Assembly (NCBI RefSeq): GCF_008315115.2
Contig: NC_050173.1
Coordinates: 19,663,792-19,727,791 of the forward strand
DNA: 64,000 bases
Origin: Sander lucioperca
Taxonomy: Eukaryota; Chordata; Actinopteri; Perciformes; Percidae
Direction: 5' to 3'
Shown piece after piece: positions 50,456 to 61,758 of this stretch; position 1 is the stretch's first letter; every line of letters begins with the position of its first letter. The notes below the pieces were generated by a model, which made no database searches, had not been told where the DNA came from, and saw only the letters and a program-made list of their open reading frames with translations. A program made the position numbers and the translations under genes.

Positions 50456-51167
50456 TCTTCATAGTTCCTTTTTATTGAATTTTACAATATACATAGAATT
50501 AAAACACACACACAACCCGACAAAAAACAACATTCCCAACCCACATCGAACATACCCAACCCCCCTGCTGTCACTCCATGAATTAAGACTCTGGTTAATA
50601 GAGGAATGTGCAACGTGACATGCAGAAACATTACAGTGTAAACAACGCAAAGACAGAACACAAGGCACTTGGCATTGCACAGTGAAGTTGAGATATGAAA
50701 AGTCATTAAGGCACAATAAGCGGTGAAACAGAGGCAGCACGTCCGGTCCCGGAATGTCAAGAGTCACACCCAGGTGTGTACAAAGGGTAATGACATGATA
50801 ATTGGAAAATGTATTCATGCACTAGTGTGGAGGGTTTATCATAACAGTCAAAAAAGATCTCCACACTTTTCAGAGCCCTGTAGCGAACATCTGATTTTTT
50901 TCAAGCTTCAGGTTAGACGACACATCCCTTATCAAGTGGAAGACTGAGGGCGGGGCAGCATTCTTCCACCTCAAAAGTATCAGGCGGCATGCAAGAAGGG
51001 TAGTAAAGGAAACTACTGTGTGGCCCACAGTAGGTACCCGTATCCCCTCGGTAATAATTCCAAACAGTGACAGAAGAAGGTCTGGATCAATTTGGACTGC
51101 TAAAACTGTAGAGAGAGCCTCAAAAATGCCCCTCCAATACACCTCTATGTTGGGGCAGAGGGTACTC
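50456..51167 (-). mobile_element. L1-like LINE 3' fragment
   Basis: The minus frame from 51142 reads YWRGIFEALSTVLAVQIDP, DLLLSLFG, LACRLILLRWKNAAPPS and ISNLKLEK-like text, the last part of fish L1/Tx1-type ORF2. A 3' untranslated part follows down to about 50456. TAGGTTTCT at 50447-50455 and 51168-51176 may be a 9-bp target duplication. Strongly 5'-truncated. Confidence 0.75.
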
Positions 51168-51176
51168 TAGGTTTCT

Positions 51177-52075
51177 GCTAAGCTATTATTTCTACTGTGT
51201 GAACAGAAATACATACATGCTACATTTATACATTCAGTTACCCCTCTCTAATAAGATTTACCTTTGCCGTTGCTTTACCCAGTAGGTCAGTTTAATATGT
51301 ATTACAACAATGCAGAAATTAAGAGAGAGTCATAATCACATCATAACAAGAATGAAACCCAGGGAGTTTCATTACCTTTGCTGAAGGCTTTAAGAGTGGC
51401 CCCCGTACTGTTAATGTTGTTCTTTTAGTGTTCCACTGCCATTACATTTCTGACAAAGAACTGACAAATTAGCAAATATAGTCTTGTGTCCTCATATCCT
51501 TACCACTTTATTGTTGCTGCCTTTTTGTTGTTAGCTGACTATGAATTCTTTGGTGAACTGCTGCCATGCTGTTGCTCCAGACACAGCAGGAATTCTTAAA
51601 GTTAAACGTTCTTTAAAGGTGCATGTAATGAATGTGTAAGTGTTTTGATGTGATTTTACACACAGCAAAAACAAATACAGTATAGTGTTTTCTCGAGGCT
51701 GAAATTTCAGAAACTGCACTAACTGAATGTGTAGAACGCAGTGCCAATATGACAAGGAACTACAAACCTCATCAGTCACAAGCCCCTGTCAATCTGTTGG
51801 GACACAGAAATCAGTCTAAATATGGGACGATGTCAACAGGGACTTTCTTACATCCACTTCGAGGTTGAATACAATATGCAATTTCCTCTTCAAATCCCCT
51901 GCAGTTAGATTGTCTTATGGCGGGCATATTAGATATGTAGGCTCATAATTATTGTGTATGTTTTGTGAGTGTGCACCTTTAGGGGAGGATGTGGTGAGTG
52001 GAACAAATAATCTTGCTCCTAGTCCCGAAGCTGCTTATTTGACTGCAGGCTTGTGGCTTTGATGTATTTAATTTC

Positions 52076-52077
<2 letters not shown>
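51177..52077. other. distal intron 3 without recognised content
   Basis: Nothing recognised before the TG array of the exon 4 acceptor. Confidence 0.5.

Positions 52078-52111
<34 letters not shown>
52078..52111 (+). promoter_or_regulatory. (TG)17 run replacing the polypyrimidine tract of exon 4
   Basis: Seventeen TG units end 10 nt before the acceptor AG at 52121-52122. UG repeats at this position are bound by TDP-43 and CELF proteins and weaken exon inclusion in CFTR (known there; inferred here). Confidence 0.7.
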
Positions 52112-52113
<2 letters not shown>

Positions 52114-52122
52114 TGTTCACAG

Positions 52123-52270
52123 GCCTTCTCTGGGAACTCCAACTCGGAGAGCTCAGTTCGCCATGAGCTGCAGCAGGGAATCGTGGCACGCTTCCTGAGG
52201 CTCGTCCCACTGGACTGGAGCGAGGAGGGACGGATTGGTCTGCGCATAGAAGTCTATGGCTGCTCCTACT
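52123..52270 (+). CDS. cntnap2: cntnap2 exon 4 (end of F5/8 type C domain)
   Basis: Following TTGTGTTCACAG the block reads AFSGNSNSESSVRHELQQGI, VARFLRLVPLDWSEEGRIG and LRIEVYGCSY. It closes the discoidin domain with the EVYGC cysteine. It is 148 nt (phase 0 to phase 1), as in human exon 4, so skipping it would shift the frame. Its acceptor is unusual: instead of a polypyrimidine tract there is a (TG)17 array ending 10 nt before the AG. Fourteen nt beyond the strong GTGAGT donor an (AC)n run starts. The human exon begins AFPGNINSDGVVRHEL, so the region between NSNSES and VRHEL is where the fish protein differs most. Confidence 0.95.
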
Positions 52271-52284
52271 GTGAGTGGAGACAA

Positions 52285-52300
52285 ACACACACACACAGAC
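52285..52300 (+). promoter_or_regulatory. short (AC)n run after the exon 4 donor
   Basis: About seven AC units beginning 14 nt downstream of the donor; CA-rich RNA is an hnRNP L target, and the run is complementary to the TG run before the exon. Confidence 0.5.
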
Positions 52301-52531
52301 ACTAAATATACTCACTCCTTTTATGTATATTTACTCCAGTACTTTGTCTAGTATTTCCAACAAGTATTATTAACAATTATAATTACGGATCTATTGGGAG
52401 AGCACAATGATGGTTAGTCAGCTCCAATCATGTCACAATGGGTTTTTCTTCATTATGAGCTAATTCTGTTTAGGAATCAAAAACAAACCCAGTGTGAAAA
52501 CCTGCCTGGACATGATTGCACGAACGCACAT

Positions 52532-52534
<3 letters not shown>
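52301..52534. other. intron 4 start, nothing recognised
   Basis: Nothing recognised. Confidence 0.5.
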
Positions 52535-52577
<43 letters not shown>

Positions 52578-52590
52578 ACACACACACACA
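52535..52590 (+). repeat. (CA)n microsatellite
   Basis: About 27 CA units with one ACAT break. Confidence 0.95.
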
Positions 52591-52832
52591 AATGTGCAGA
52601 TATATGCAGAGCACAGCTACAGACTGACAGACACATACAGATGCACACACACAATCACTGTCTTTCGCTTTCTAACAAATGTATCACTCAGGGAACTGAC
52701 TCTCTTGCAGCTTTGCTCTCATCCTATTAAATGCTGCCAAATTGATTTTGATAACAATTTTCAATTAGGACTCTGCATAAATTACTGTTATAAGTGACAC
52801 ACGTACATCCTTCACTCCGGAGATGTGATTAC

Positions 52833-52834
<2 letters not shown>

Positions 52835-52894
<60 letters not shown>
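52835..52894 (+). repeat. (TG)n microsatellite
   Basis: About 30 TG units, inverted relative to the CA array 245 bp upstream. Confidence 0.95.
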
Positions 52895-52896
<2 letters not shown>

Positions 52897-53699
52897 TGTG
52901 TCTGTGTGAATACAAGGGTATGTATTGCATTCCAGTCAGCCCTCAATACCCTTTGATTATATTTCCCTTGTTTCATTTTCTTCCCATGTTCAAAGAAAAG
53001 CAAGTCAGTAATGATATGGATGACAAGATGTGGTACTACACACACACAGATGCACACGCGTATGCACACATGCACAGAACAATAAAACAGAAATCTAACC
53101 CACTCTAAGTTTATATCCATCACCTGTCCCCTCCAACATAAACATTCCTGCACTCACAAACAACTTTGACAGGGAAATAATTCACTTCTATGTGACTGCT
53201 TTTGTACTATAAAGTCAACTTGTAGCTGTTGCGGTTTTTTTAACCAGAATAGCTTCTACCCTTGTATTCCTTAAAATCATTGATCTTAATTTTGGGCTAT
53301 AAAAACTGTTATGGGGGTGTTATTACATCAGTGTTAGTGTAGTACACACTACACTAAATATCACATTTTAATATATAATTAATACATCTCTACACTACAC
53401 TACACTAAATAATAATAAAGAATTAATAAATAACCAGCTTTTCAAAATAACAGTTGAAATGTGCAATTTTAAGCTCATTAAACTATTTGCAAAAAAAGTG
53501 CTATAACAGTTTTACTGGCATTGCTCTCATTATCCTCCGTGACACGCACTCTTCCACTTTGCCCGACAACTCTTCTCCAAAACAGCTCTGAGATAACAGA
53601 GCTCAGCCCATAGCTTCACACACTCCAGCAGATAGTATGCGTGAAATAAAAACAGGACACGTAATTTCACTGTGTGTAACTACGCTAACTAACCGTGTG
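52895..53699. other. intron 4 sequence without recognised content
   Basis: Contains the small direct repeat ACACTACACTAAATA at about 53345 and 53395. Confidence 0.45.
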
Positions 53700-54252
53700 T
53701 TGTGAACCGCGTGTAGTGATAAAAAAAAACAGACAACAGCTGTGTCTCAAAGACCGGGCAACAGCCAGGACATTGAGAATCCACGCGCGAGAGGTGATGG
53801 ATAGTTCCAGTTACTTTGTCATGTATTCACTTCGTGGAAACAAGAGAAGAAAGCCTCACTGATGTGAAGAATAGGACAGAGAAACATATATAAATGCTCT
53901 CTGCCTGCCGTATGCCAACACTCTGGTAAGTCCACTCACCCCGTCTCTGCCCGGGCATGCCCCGGCTGCCGCACATTTGTTGACAAACTCCGACGCACAC
54001 GCGACGGTGAATTGGCGATTGTTCTCACGGACACACGTGCAATATCAACTGGCTAGTTATCCTCCAGACACCGACGGACCACGTCTCTTTTTCTTTCTCT
54101 CATTTCGGCCGTGTGGCGCGCGTGCCTGCTCGTGGTGTGAAGCGCGTCCGCGCTATTGTCAGAGATTTTTTTTTTGTCGACCTAGTTAAGGCTGTGGGGT
54201 TCCTCAGCTTAGGCGGGCCACCTAACCTGCAAAGTGCTGCGGGAAACCCTGG
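53700..54252 (-). mobile_element. possible terminal piece of a hAT-type element
   Basis: A GC-rich, CpG-containing stretch ends, read on the minus strand, in CAGGGTTTCCCGCAGCAC at 54252, a terminus like that of many hAT elements, followed by GTAGGTTAGG-type text common in fish repeats. No second end or duplication found, so the left limit is a guess. Confidence 0.35.
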
Positions 54253-54521
54253 TAAAAGTAAGTACTTAGAATGAATCAAGACTAAATTTGTTGTAGATTT
54301 GATGTATTTATTCTGCAGCTTCTCCACCGACTTGTCAGTAGTCTTCAAACAATGTGTCAGATATTGTTTTTACGAATGGTTCTGCTATGGATCTGTTTAA
54401 ATGAAATATGTACTGGCTGTAATTGCCATCTGAATGCATAGGAGTTTTGTGCATTCAAAATGTTCTCTCTTTTTATGATTATTTTTTGGGCTTTTCCACC
54501 TTTAATTTGACAGGATAGCTA

Positions 54522-56128
54522 CAGTGAGGAAAATAAGTATTTGAACACCCTGCTATTTTGCAAGTTCTCCCACTTAGAAATCATGGAGGGGTCTGAAATT
54601 GTCATCGTAGTTGCATGTCCACTGTGAGAGACATAATCTAAAAAAAAAAATCCAGAAATCACAATGTATGATTTTTTTAACTATTTATTTGTATAATACA
54701 GCTGCAAATAAGTATTTGAACACCGGAGAAAATCAATGTTAATATTTGGTACAGTAGCCTTTGTTTGCAATTACAGAGGTCAAACGTTTCCTGTAGTTTT
54801 TCACCAGGTTTGCACACACTGCAGGAGGGATTTTGGCCCACTCCTCCACACAGATCTTCTCTAGATCAGTCAGGTTACTGGGCTGTCGCTGAGAAACACG
54901 GAGTTTGAGCTCCCTCCAAAGATTCTCTATTGGGTTTAGGTCTGGAGACTGGCTAGGCCACGCCAGAACCTTGATATGCTTCTTACAGAGCCACTCCTTG
55001 GTTATCCTGGCTTTGTGCTTCGGGTCATTGTCATGTTGGAAGACCCAGCCTCGACCCATCTTCAATGCTCTAACTGAGGGAAGGAGGTTGTTCCCCAAAA
55101 TCTCGCAATACATGGCCCCGGTCATCCTCTCCTTAATACAGTGCAGTCGCCCTGTCCCATGTGCAGAAAAACACCCCCAAAGCATGATGCTACCACCCCC
55201 ATGCTTCACAGTAGGGATGGTGTTCTTGGGATGGTACTCATCATTCTTCTTCCTCCAAACACGGTTAGTGGAATTATGACCAAAAAGTTCTATTTTGGTC
55301 TCATCTGACCACATGACTTTCTCCCATGACTCCTCTGGATCATCCAAATGGTCATTGGCAAACTTAAGACGGGCCTTGACATGTGCTGGTTTAAGCAGGG
55401 GAACCTTCCGTGCCATGCATGATTTCAAACCATGACGTCTAAGTGTATTACCAACAGTAACCTTGGAAACAGTGGTCCCAGCTCTTTTCAGGTCATTGAC
55501 CAGCTCCTCCCGTGTAGTTCTGGGCTGATTTCTCACCTTTCTTAGTATCATTGAGACCCCACGAGGTGAGATCTTGCATGGAGCCCCAGTCCGAGGGAGA
55601 TTGACAGTCATGTTTAGCTTCTTCCATTTTCTAATGATTGCTCCAACAGTGGACCTTTTTTCACCAAGCTGCTTGGCAATTTCCCCGTAGCCCTTTCCAG
55701 CCTTGTGGAGGTGTACAATTTTGTCTCTAGTGTCTTTGGACAGCTCTTTGGTCTTGGCCATGTTAGTAGTTGGATTCTTACTGATTGTATGGGGTGGACA
55801 GGTGTCTTTATGCAGCTAACGACCTCAAACAGGTGCATCGAATTTAGGATAATAAATGGAGTGGAGGTGGACATTTTAAAGGCAGACTAACAGGTCTTTG
55901 AGGGTCAGAATTCTAGCTGATAGACAGGTGTTCAAATACTTATTTGCAGCTGTATCATACAAATAAATAGTTAAAAAATCATATATTGTGATTTCTGGAT
56001 TTTCTTTTTTAGATTATGTCTCTCACAGTGGACATGCACCTACGATGACAATTTCAGACCCCTCCATGATTTCTAAGTGGGAGAACTTGCAAAATAGCAG
56101 GGTGTTCAAATACTTATTTTCCTCACTG
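54522..56128 (-). mobile_element. complete Tc1-type transposon with IR/DR arms
   Basis: CAGTGAGGAAAATAAGTATT at 54522 and its inverse ending at 56128, flanked by TA at 54520-54521 and 56129-56130. Arms are about 200 bp and nearly identical. Each has outer and inner copies of AAATAAGTATTTGAACACC about 175 bp apart (54531 and 54706; mirrored at 55927 and 56101). Length 1607 bp. High arm identity and an intact transposase point to a recent insertion. Confidence 0.95.
54739..55761 (-). CDS. Tc1-type DD34E transposase, full length
   Basis: An uninterrupted 340-residue frame, the usual Tc1-family length. Residues 1-110 form the paired-like bipartite DNA-binding region (helix-turn-helix segments around KGYGEIAKQLGEKRSTVGAI and TTVSKVTVGNTLRRHGLKS). 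The catalytic triad is present: Asp153 in VMWSDETKIELFG, Asp244 in FQHDNDPKH and Glu279 in SPDLNPIENLW, 34 residues after the second Asp and at the same numbers as in Sleeping Beauty. The glycine-rich box (KHGGGSIMLWGCFSA) is at 187-200. The protein cuts and pastes its own element at TA sites in the nucleus. Start chosen at the ATG that opens MAKTKELSKD, the family's standard beginning. No defect seen; activity is an inference. Confidence 0.95.
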   Translation of the reverse strand: MAKTKELSKDTRDKIVHLHKAGKGYGEIAKQLGEKRSTVGAIIRKWKKLNMTVNLPRTGAPCKISPRGVSMILRKVRNQPRTTREELVNDLKRAGTTVSKVTVGNTLRRHGLKSCMARKVPLLKPAHVKARLKFANDHLDDPEESWEKVMWSDETKIELFGHNSTNRVWRKKNDEYHPKNTIPTVKHGGGSIMLWGCFSAHGTGRLHCIKERMTGAMYCEILGNNLLPSVRALKMGRGWVFQHDNDPKHKARITKEWLCKKHIKVLAWPSQSPDLNPIENLWRELKLRVSQRQPSNLTDLEKICVEEWAKIPPAVCANLVKNYRKRLTSVIANKGYCTKY

Positions 56129-56274
56129 TAGGTGAGAAAGGGGGAAAACATGCAGGATATCGTCACAGGTCAGATTCGAACCATGGACCTCTGCATCAAG
56201 GCATAAACCTCTCAGTATATGTGCGTCTGCTCTACCTACTGAGCTAACCCGGCCACTCAAAAGGTTATCTCTTT

Positions 56275-56775
56275 AAGTCACAGTTTCCTTTGCTGTCCAA
56301 GCACTGATGACGCAATAAAGGGTTTTGTCACTAAAAATGCTATTGCATCTGCTGTCAAGGAACAAAGCAAGGTCAAAACTTGATTTTTAAAGGGGCCCAT
56401 TTGTTTGCAGAATACATTTCCATTCAGCCAGCCATTCACCACCGAATACGAGATACTGCAAATATGTACACCAAAATTTCCCAACAGACACAACGGTAGA
56501 ATTAGACTTAGAGGTTTAGAATCTGAAAAGATAATGAGTTTCACTTTTTTCTGCCTCAAAAACAACAACTACTGCTGACGTGACCTAAGCCAGCATCTGC
56601 CCCAGTGGAGCTGCTTGTGGGCCAGTAGGAGAACACTGTGATTATGGTTAACTCCCAGATGTAAATGGATTTCAGCTGTGTGAAATAAATCATGATCAAA
56701 TAGATCATGTTTGCGCTCACTAGCTTTCTTCTCATAGATAAAAAAGGCACTTGTAGTTGGATACATTTTTAGCCC
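56275..56775. other. intron 4 sequence without recognised content
   Basis: Nothing recognised. Confidence 0.45.
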
Positions 56776-57175
56776 TGGGGCTTGTTTCACAAAAGCAGAA
56801 TTTATAAATCCAGGATAACTGATAAAGCGAGGCTTGACCTATAGTCTAATCTGTGCAGCCTGGCTTGGTGTGTTTCACGAAGGTCAAGCCAGGCTTAAGT
56901 ATTTTGGATAGATGCACGTTCACGGCTTTCCTTAACAGACCGCGAGGTTGATAACAGATTTACTTATGCTAAAATGGAGAATACGCATTGTTCATACTTT
57001 ATACAGAATGAGCAGCACCTTCTTGTGGAAGTATGATAACGTGAAACACATTTGTAAAAAAAAAAAAAAAAAAAAAAAAGAAACACAGGCGCTGTAATGA
57101 AACAGCGAGAGAAAGTGTGACAGACGATCGCGGACCGACTGAATGCGTATGTAGCCTAATAAATTACATTTACTG
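56776..57175 (+). mobile_element. Harbinger-like relic with Myb/SANT-type gene fragment
   Basis: Starts with GGGGCTTGTTTCACAAAAGC, a TIR-like end known from fish elements. From 56974 an ATG reads MENTHCSYFIQNEQHLLVEV; after an A-run (57058-57079) the text MKQREKV, stop, QTIADRLNAY follows, resembling the Myb/SANT-like domain of Harbinger-associated proteins with a Trp codon mutated to TGA. No right end was found. Confidence 0.45.
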
Positions 57176-57924
57176 ACCACTGCTCTGAATTGAAACCGTC
57201 ATAATCATACCATTCAAGAATTAAGCTACTAATCATTTGCACAAACTAATTGTTGTACTCTTTGTCTTAAAAGTAAGCAGAAGATAATGTTACTTAGGAA
57301 ATGTAGCATGTAGATACATTTTCTACAACTCTAGAATATGATGCGTAGATAAATCGTTTCTCTCTCTCATGGGCTACAATATAAATTTCCTAAATCATAT
57401 TAACTTCCAGTGCTCGCTTTTAATGCAGAGTGTACAACTGTTCGTTTTTGCAAATGAGAGCAGTAGTTAAATGTATATTTTTAGACCATCATTCAGTGAG
57501 TCAGCTATTATCTGCCACGCTTTTTCTCACGTGTTTTTCCTTTCCAAAGTTTCCTTCTTTACATATTATATGCTTTGCTCCCTCGTATATATGGACATAT
57601 AAAAGAAATTGGACTCTAAAATCTAGAAACTATAAATATAATTAAGTAATAAATATAATGCACACTGTAAATGTGAATGTAACAGAGTATATTCATCAGT
57701 TATTTCCCCCCAGCAAAATATAAAGTCATAAACCATTGGGGTGTCTTCTCCCTGTTGTTACATGAATATAGAGTAGTCTACACCAGTTATTGGTTCAGTG
57801 AACTAAGACTATAGTTAAGGAAGATTGTACAATTAGGATAGGTTTTTATAATTGTACAATCCTCCCAAATTATAGTCCCAGTTTACTGGATAACATAAAT
57901 TGTGTGCTAAGAATGCCAATTTAT
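57176..57924. other. intron 4 sequence without recognised content
   Basis: A short palindrome TTGTACAATT/AATTGTACAA lies near 57825-57865. Otherwise nothing recognised. Confidence 0.45.
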
Positions 57925-58280
57925 TTAAAGTGATGGTTCGGAGTAATTTCACCCTAGGCTGCTTTGCACCTTGACCTTGAGCCAAACAACCCCCCATAAG
58001 CTTTTTTCCCTTGTTATATATATATGTTGAGTTAGCGTTATCAGCTGGTTAGCTTAGTGCAGGCGCTAATGGATCCACGTTTGTATCTCATAAATTACCG
58101 CACTAATAATGCCCGGAATGATACCATACTTCTACAGTAGTACAAATAGTTTCTTTACTTATAAAACGAGGCATTAGAAAGTTTGTAACTACACCAGAAG
58201 TATATTTAAATAACACTTGCCTGATGGAAACTCCTCTCGGCTGCTATCGCGCGAGATCCCACGAGATCACGCACAGAGCA
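57925..58280 (+). mobile_element. TTAA-flanked dispersed repeat, one end only
   Basis: TTAA at 57925-57928 precedes AGTGATGGTTCGGAGTAATT, then AATGATACCATACTTCTACA and AAAACGAGGCATTAGAAAG, text familiar from a common fish non-autonomous element. The other end is missing. Confidence 0.5.
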
Positions 58281-61200
58281 CAACATAAATAAATAAATAT
58301 GAATGTTGTCCACCACAAGCTGACAGATGAAACACATATTAAATACACCACACATAATCATTTGAACATATGCCTACAACCCAGATATGAGTGATAACAG
58401 AGAGAGAGAGAGAAAGTTGCATACACACAGACACACCTGCACATGAACACACACTCCGCCCTGGTCAGAGTTGTCTGTCAGCTGTGTTTTGAAGCCCAAC
58501 GGTGCTTCCTCATGATTACGCTGTCACTGCTTCTTTCTTCAGCATTCAGTCAGGAAATGAGAACTTGTATATTTGTCTGTTCATCTATCCACCCTTCACT
58601 CCCCCAACTCTTCTGTTCTCTCACAATCAACTTCTCCTAAATGTTTTCCTGCTTCCCGATCCAACGATAAAAGAGAGAAGGACAGTGTTCGGGCAACGAC
58701 AAAGAAAAGAGGATGAAAAAAGAAGGCACAAAATAGAATTAGTAGGAGGAGAAGGAGGCAGATAAATATAGATGTTATGTTCCCAGCATAATCACCAAAT
58801 ATGTTGATTGTAGATGGTAATTCTAGGTTTCGAAAATGTATGATAATTAAATGCAATACCATGTTATGACTCATCTAGGACTGTGCAATGAAAGGCTGTG
58901 TGTGTATGTGTCTGTGCCAAAGGCTCTAAAGCAGTCCTGAGCCACCATGCTTTGGAATTTACACGCTCATTTCCATTTTAATTAACATAAGATCAACAGA
59001 AAATCAATTATTTCATCGATGAGTCAGGGAATAGTAGAGCTGGTATGTGAGAGAAAGGGAAGTCAGACGGAAACTGAGTACAAATTAAATTTTCTATACA
59101 AAGCAATCACTGTCATGCAAGTAGAATTTCAAATAAATGCAAGCATATCATATCTGACTTCAGCCTGCGTCCCATTTATGCCAACAATAATCTAAATCAG
59201 CTGTCAGGATGATGTATTATCGAAGAAATGTACTTATGTAGATATGTTTATTGTTAGCATTTATTTCTGGAGCAGGACTGAGGTCAAACACAGAAACAGC
59301 TGAAAGAGCCTCAATGTAGCCTACAGGCTCTGAGGTGCAATAAGTACGGGGGGAAGGGGGGAGTACATACATTATTACAGTACAGGCCTGAGACCAACAG
59401 TTCTTTTCATTATGGATAAATCTATTGATTATTATTTTCATTACTTTTTTTTATAATGTTATCTATAGAATATCAAAAGCAGTGACATCATTTATACCAG
59501 AGCTTAACATCTCACATTTGATTATTGTGTCTTAACAACAGTCACAAAATGGAAATACACTTCTTCCAATTATATGACAACAACCAAATCCTTTAGTTGG
59601 CAAAGGTAGATCTCACTGTGAGTGACCTGCTTTTGTGCTCACAGCCACCTAATTTGCTGCTTGTCCATTGACACGTTGCCATGGATACAATTTAACATCA
59701 TAAGCACTACATGCACCTTTAATTTGCCCTGACATGATGCAGGTGGCATCCCTGTGGTATTGCTTTGCGTTGGCTGATTTCATGTCTTCTTGCTTTATTC
59801 AGGCAATTATCCAAAGTGACGCAGGAGACACATTCGGTGACATGTGTAGAAATGATGTACAATAACTATAAAATGATATTTTCCATTTAAAGTGGAGAAT
59901 GATTATGAATATATAGTCTTATCTGTAGACATTTTTCACTTTTTTGGCATTGGCATACCATCAACATTCATTAAACAATTTCTCTTTGTGGCTCTACACA
60001 CCACACACAGCCACCATTGGTCAGGTAATATGACAGTGATGTACTGACATCAACTTCAAATTTTCAGATGCTGATAAATAATAACAATTTATAATAATAA
60101 TTTGAAGATTGCATTGGCTGTCACAAGCAGCTGTCTATATTAAACCTCTATCTCAGTCACCGTCTGTCGCACTATGGTGGAAAACCACCATCTGGGTCAG
60201 GATCCAAAATGGCATGGTCTCCTGGGTCAGGATCTAATAAACCTTGACCATCTTGTGTGCATGCCATCACAGTTGCCCTGGCTGCAGACCAAGTAGTCGT
60301 CCCTTGTTACTCTGCGTCGCAGTGGGTCATCCTCTCTCCCTCTTTCGCTGCATCTCACAGTCATCTGCAGGTGGTGGAAAAGCTCTCCAGTCTCCAGTTT
60401 CCCTCCTGACACCAAGCACTCAGCTGAGCTGGCAATCATTTTCTGAGCAGCACAACTAGATCTGCAATATCTCATAAAACAAATGGAAAACTGTCAACTA
60501 CCACCACTGTTTGCACCATAAACGTGGCAGAAGAAGATGATGAGAGGGGCGGGGGAGAGAGCCAGAGAGAGATTGAGAAAGAGAGATAAAGCAAATGAAG
60601 TGATGGAAGGAAGAGGGGAAATTAAAGAGGGAAGCAAAAGAAAAAAGAGTGGAGCAGAGAGGGAGGAATGGAGAAAGAACTAGTGAGGGAACAAGAGGAA
60701 AGTGTCAAGCAGCGAAGGAGATGGAAAGATGTATTCTACCCAGTGAGAGGCAGCATGGGATCATTTTGGGAGCACTGAAGTTAGAACAAAGGAAAGATGT
60801 AATTTCCTCTCACCCCCCTCTCCAGGTGTTTATCATGAAAGGACAGGCTTCGGCATAGTTTTGTGTGTGCGTGTTATATAAGTGAGAAAGCAAGAGAGAA
60901 GGTAAGATTGAGGGACAGCGTGACTGCGCATGAGTGTGTCTGTGTATAAGATGATCTGATCTTTCCCGAGCTCTGTTATCCTATTATAGTCTGTACACTC
61001 TTCTCTACCTTCACAACCAATCACACCACACAGACACGCACTCTCCACTAACCACTTGAACAGTTGGGGTTACGATAGTAAGATTGAAGAGGGCGTCAAG
61101 CACTGCACTTTATTTCCTTCTCAAGATCTGATTGCCTGTCTCCTTCTGCCCTCTGTCCCTTTTTGGAGATGTAAACCTTAATTTTTACATACAAATGATC

Positions 61201-61758
61201 TCAATTGGATTTCATTTTACTTGTAAATGCCCTGCTGCTTATTAATCCAATATATTTTGTAATTTCTGTAATCCTAAATGTAATTTCAGTGACACTACAG
61301 ATACAGTTCTATTGTAAGTCCAGCACCTGTAAATTGGTAAAAATAAATGTAGCATTTTATACCTTAAGACAAGTTATGTTTAACAGGCCTGTGTGTTTTT
61401 AATTGTGGCTGATTAGACCTCTGCTCAGGTTGAAGCTGGGCAGAGTTGTGGCTCTGCCCAGCAGCTAATCAGCCGCAATACAGTAACACCTGGTGGTTGT
61501 ATCATAGGTGTCTAGCTGCGATACCTTTTACAATGACCATGTTTTATTAATTCATACATTCTTAGTATTAGTAGAAAGTATTTTCTTTCACCCCAGTCTG
61601 AATTTTAAAAAGCTACCATATGTGAAGAAAAAAATCCCACAGAATTTAATTGGACCCTTTAACACAATGCAGTGAAATAGAAAATATATATAGTGAACAA
61701 GTGTCACTGCTCACTAATGGTGTTTTACATGACAGCACTCAACATCTTTTTTGTTGCA
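58281..61758. other. intron 4 sequence, largely unrecognised
   Basis: Contains a GA-rich patch (about 60541-60740) and a direct repeat CTGGGTCAGGATC at 60191 and 60221. Small frames lack motifs. Confidence 0.45.

Larger units (their letters stand above)
54473..56256 (-). mobile_element. tRNA-derived SINE split by a Tc1 transposon
   Basis: The head (minus strand from 56256: GGCCGGGTTAGCTCAGTAGG, B box GGTTCGAATCT) runs to 56131 and the tail (ATCCTGTCAAATTAAAGG and an A-rich end) occupies 54519-54473. The Tc1 element at 54522-56128 lies between with duplicated TA. TCAAAATGTTCTCTCTTT (54455-54472) and TCAAAAGGTTATCTCTTT (56257-56274) are its target duplication, 16 of 18 identical. Confidence 0.88.
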
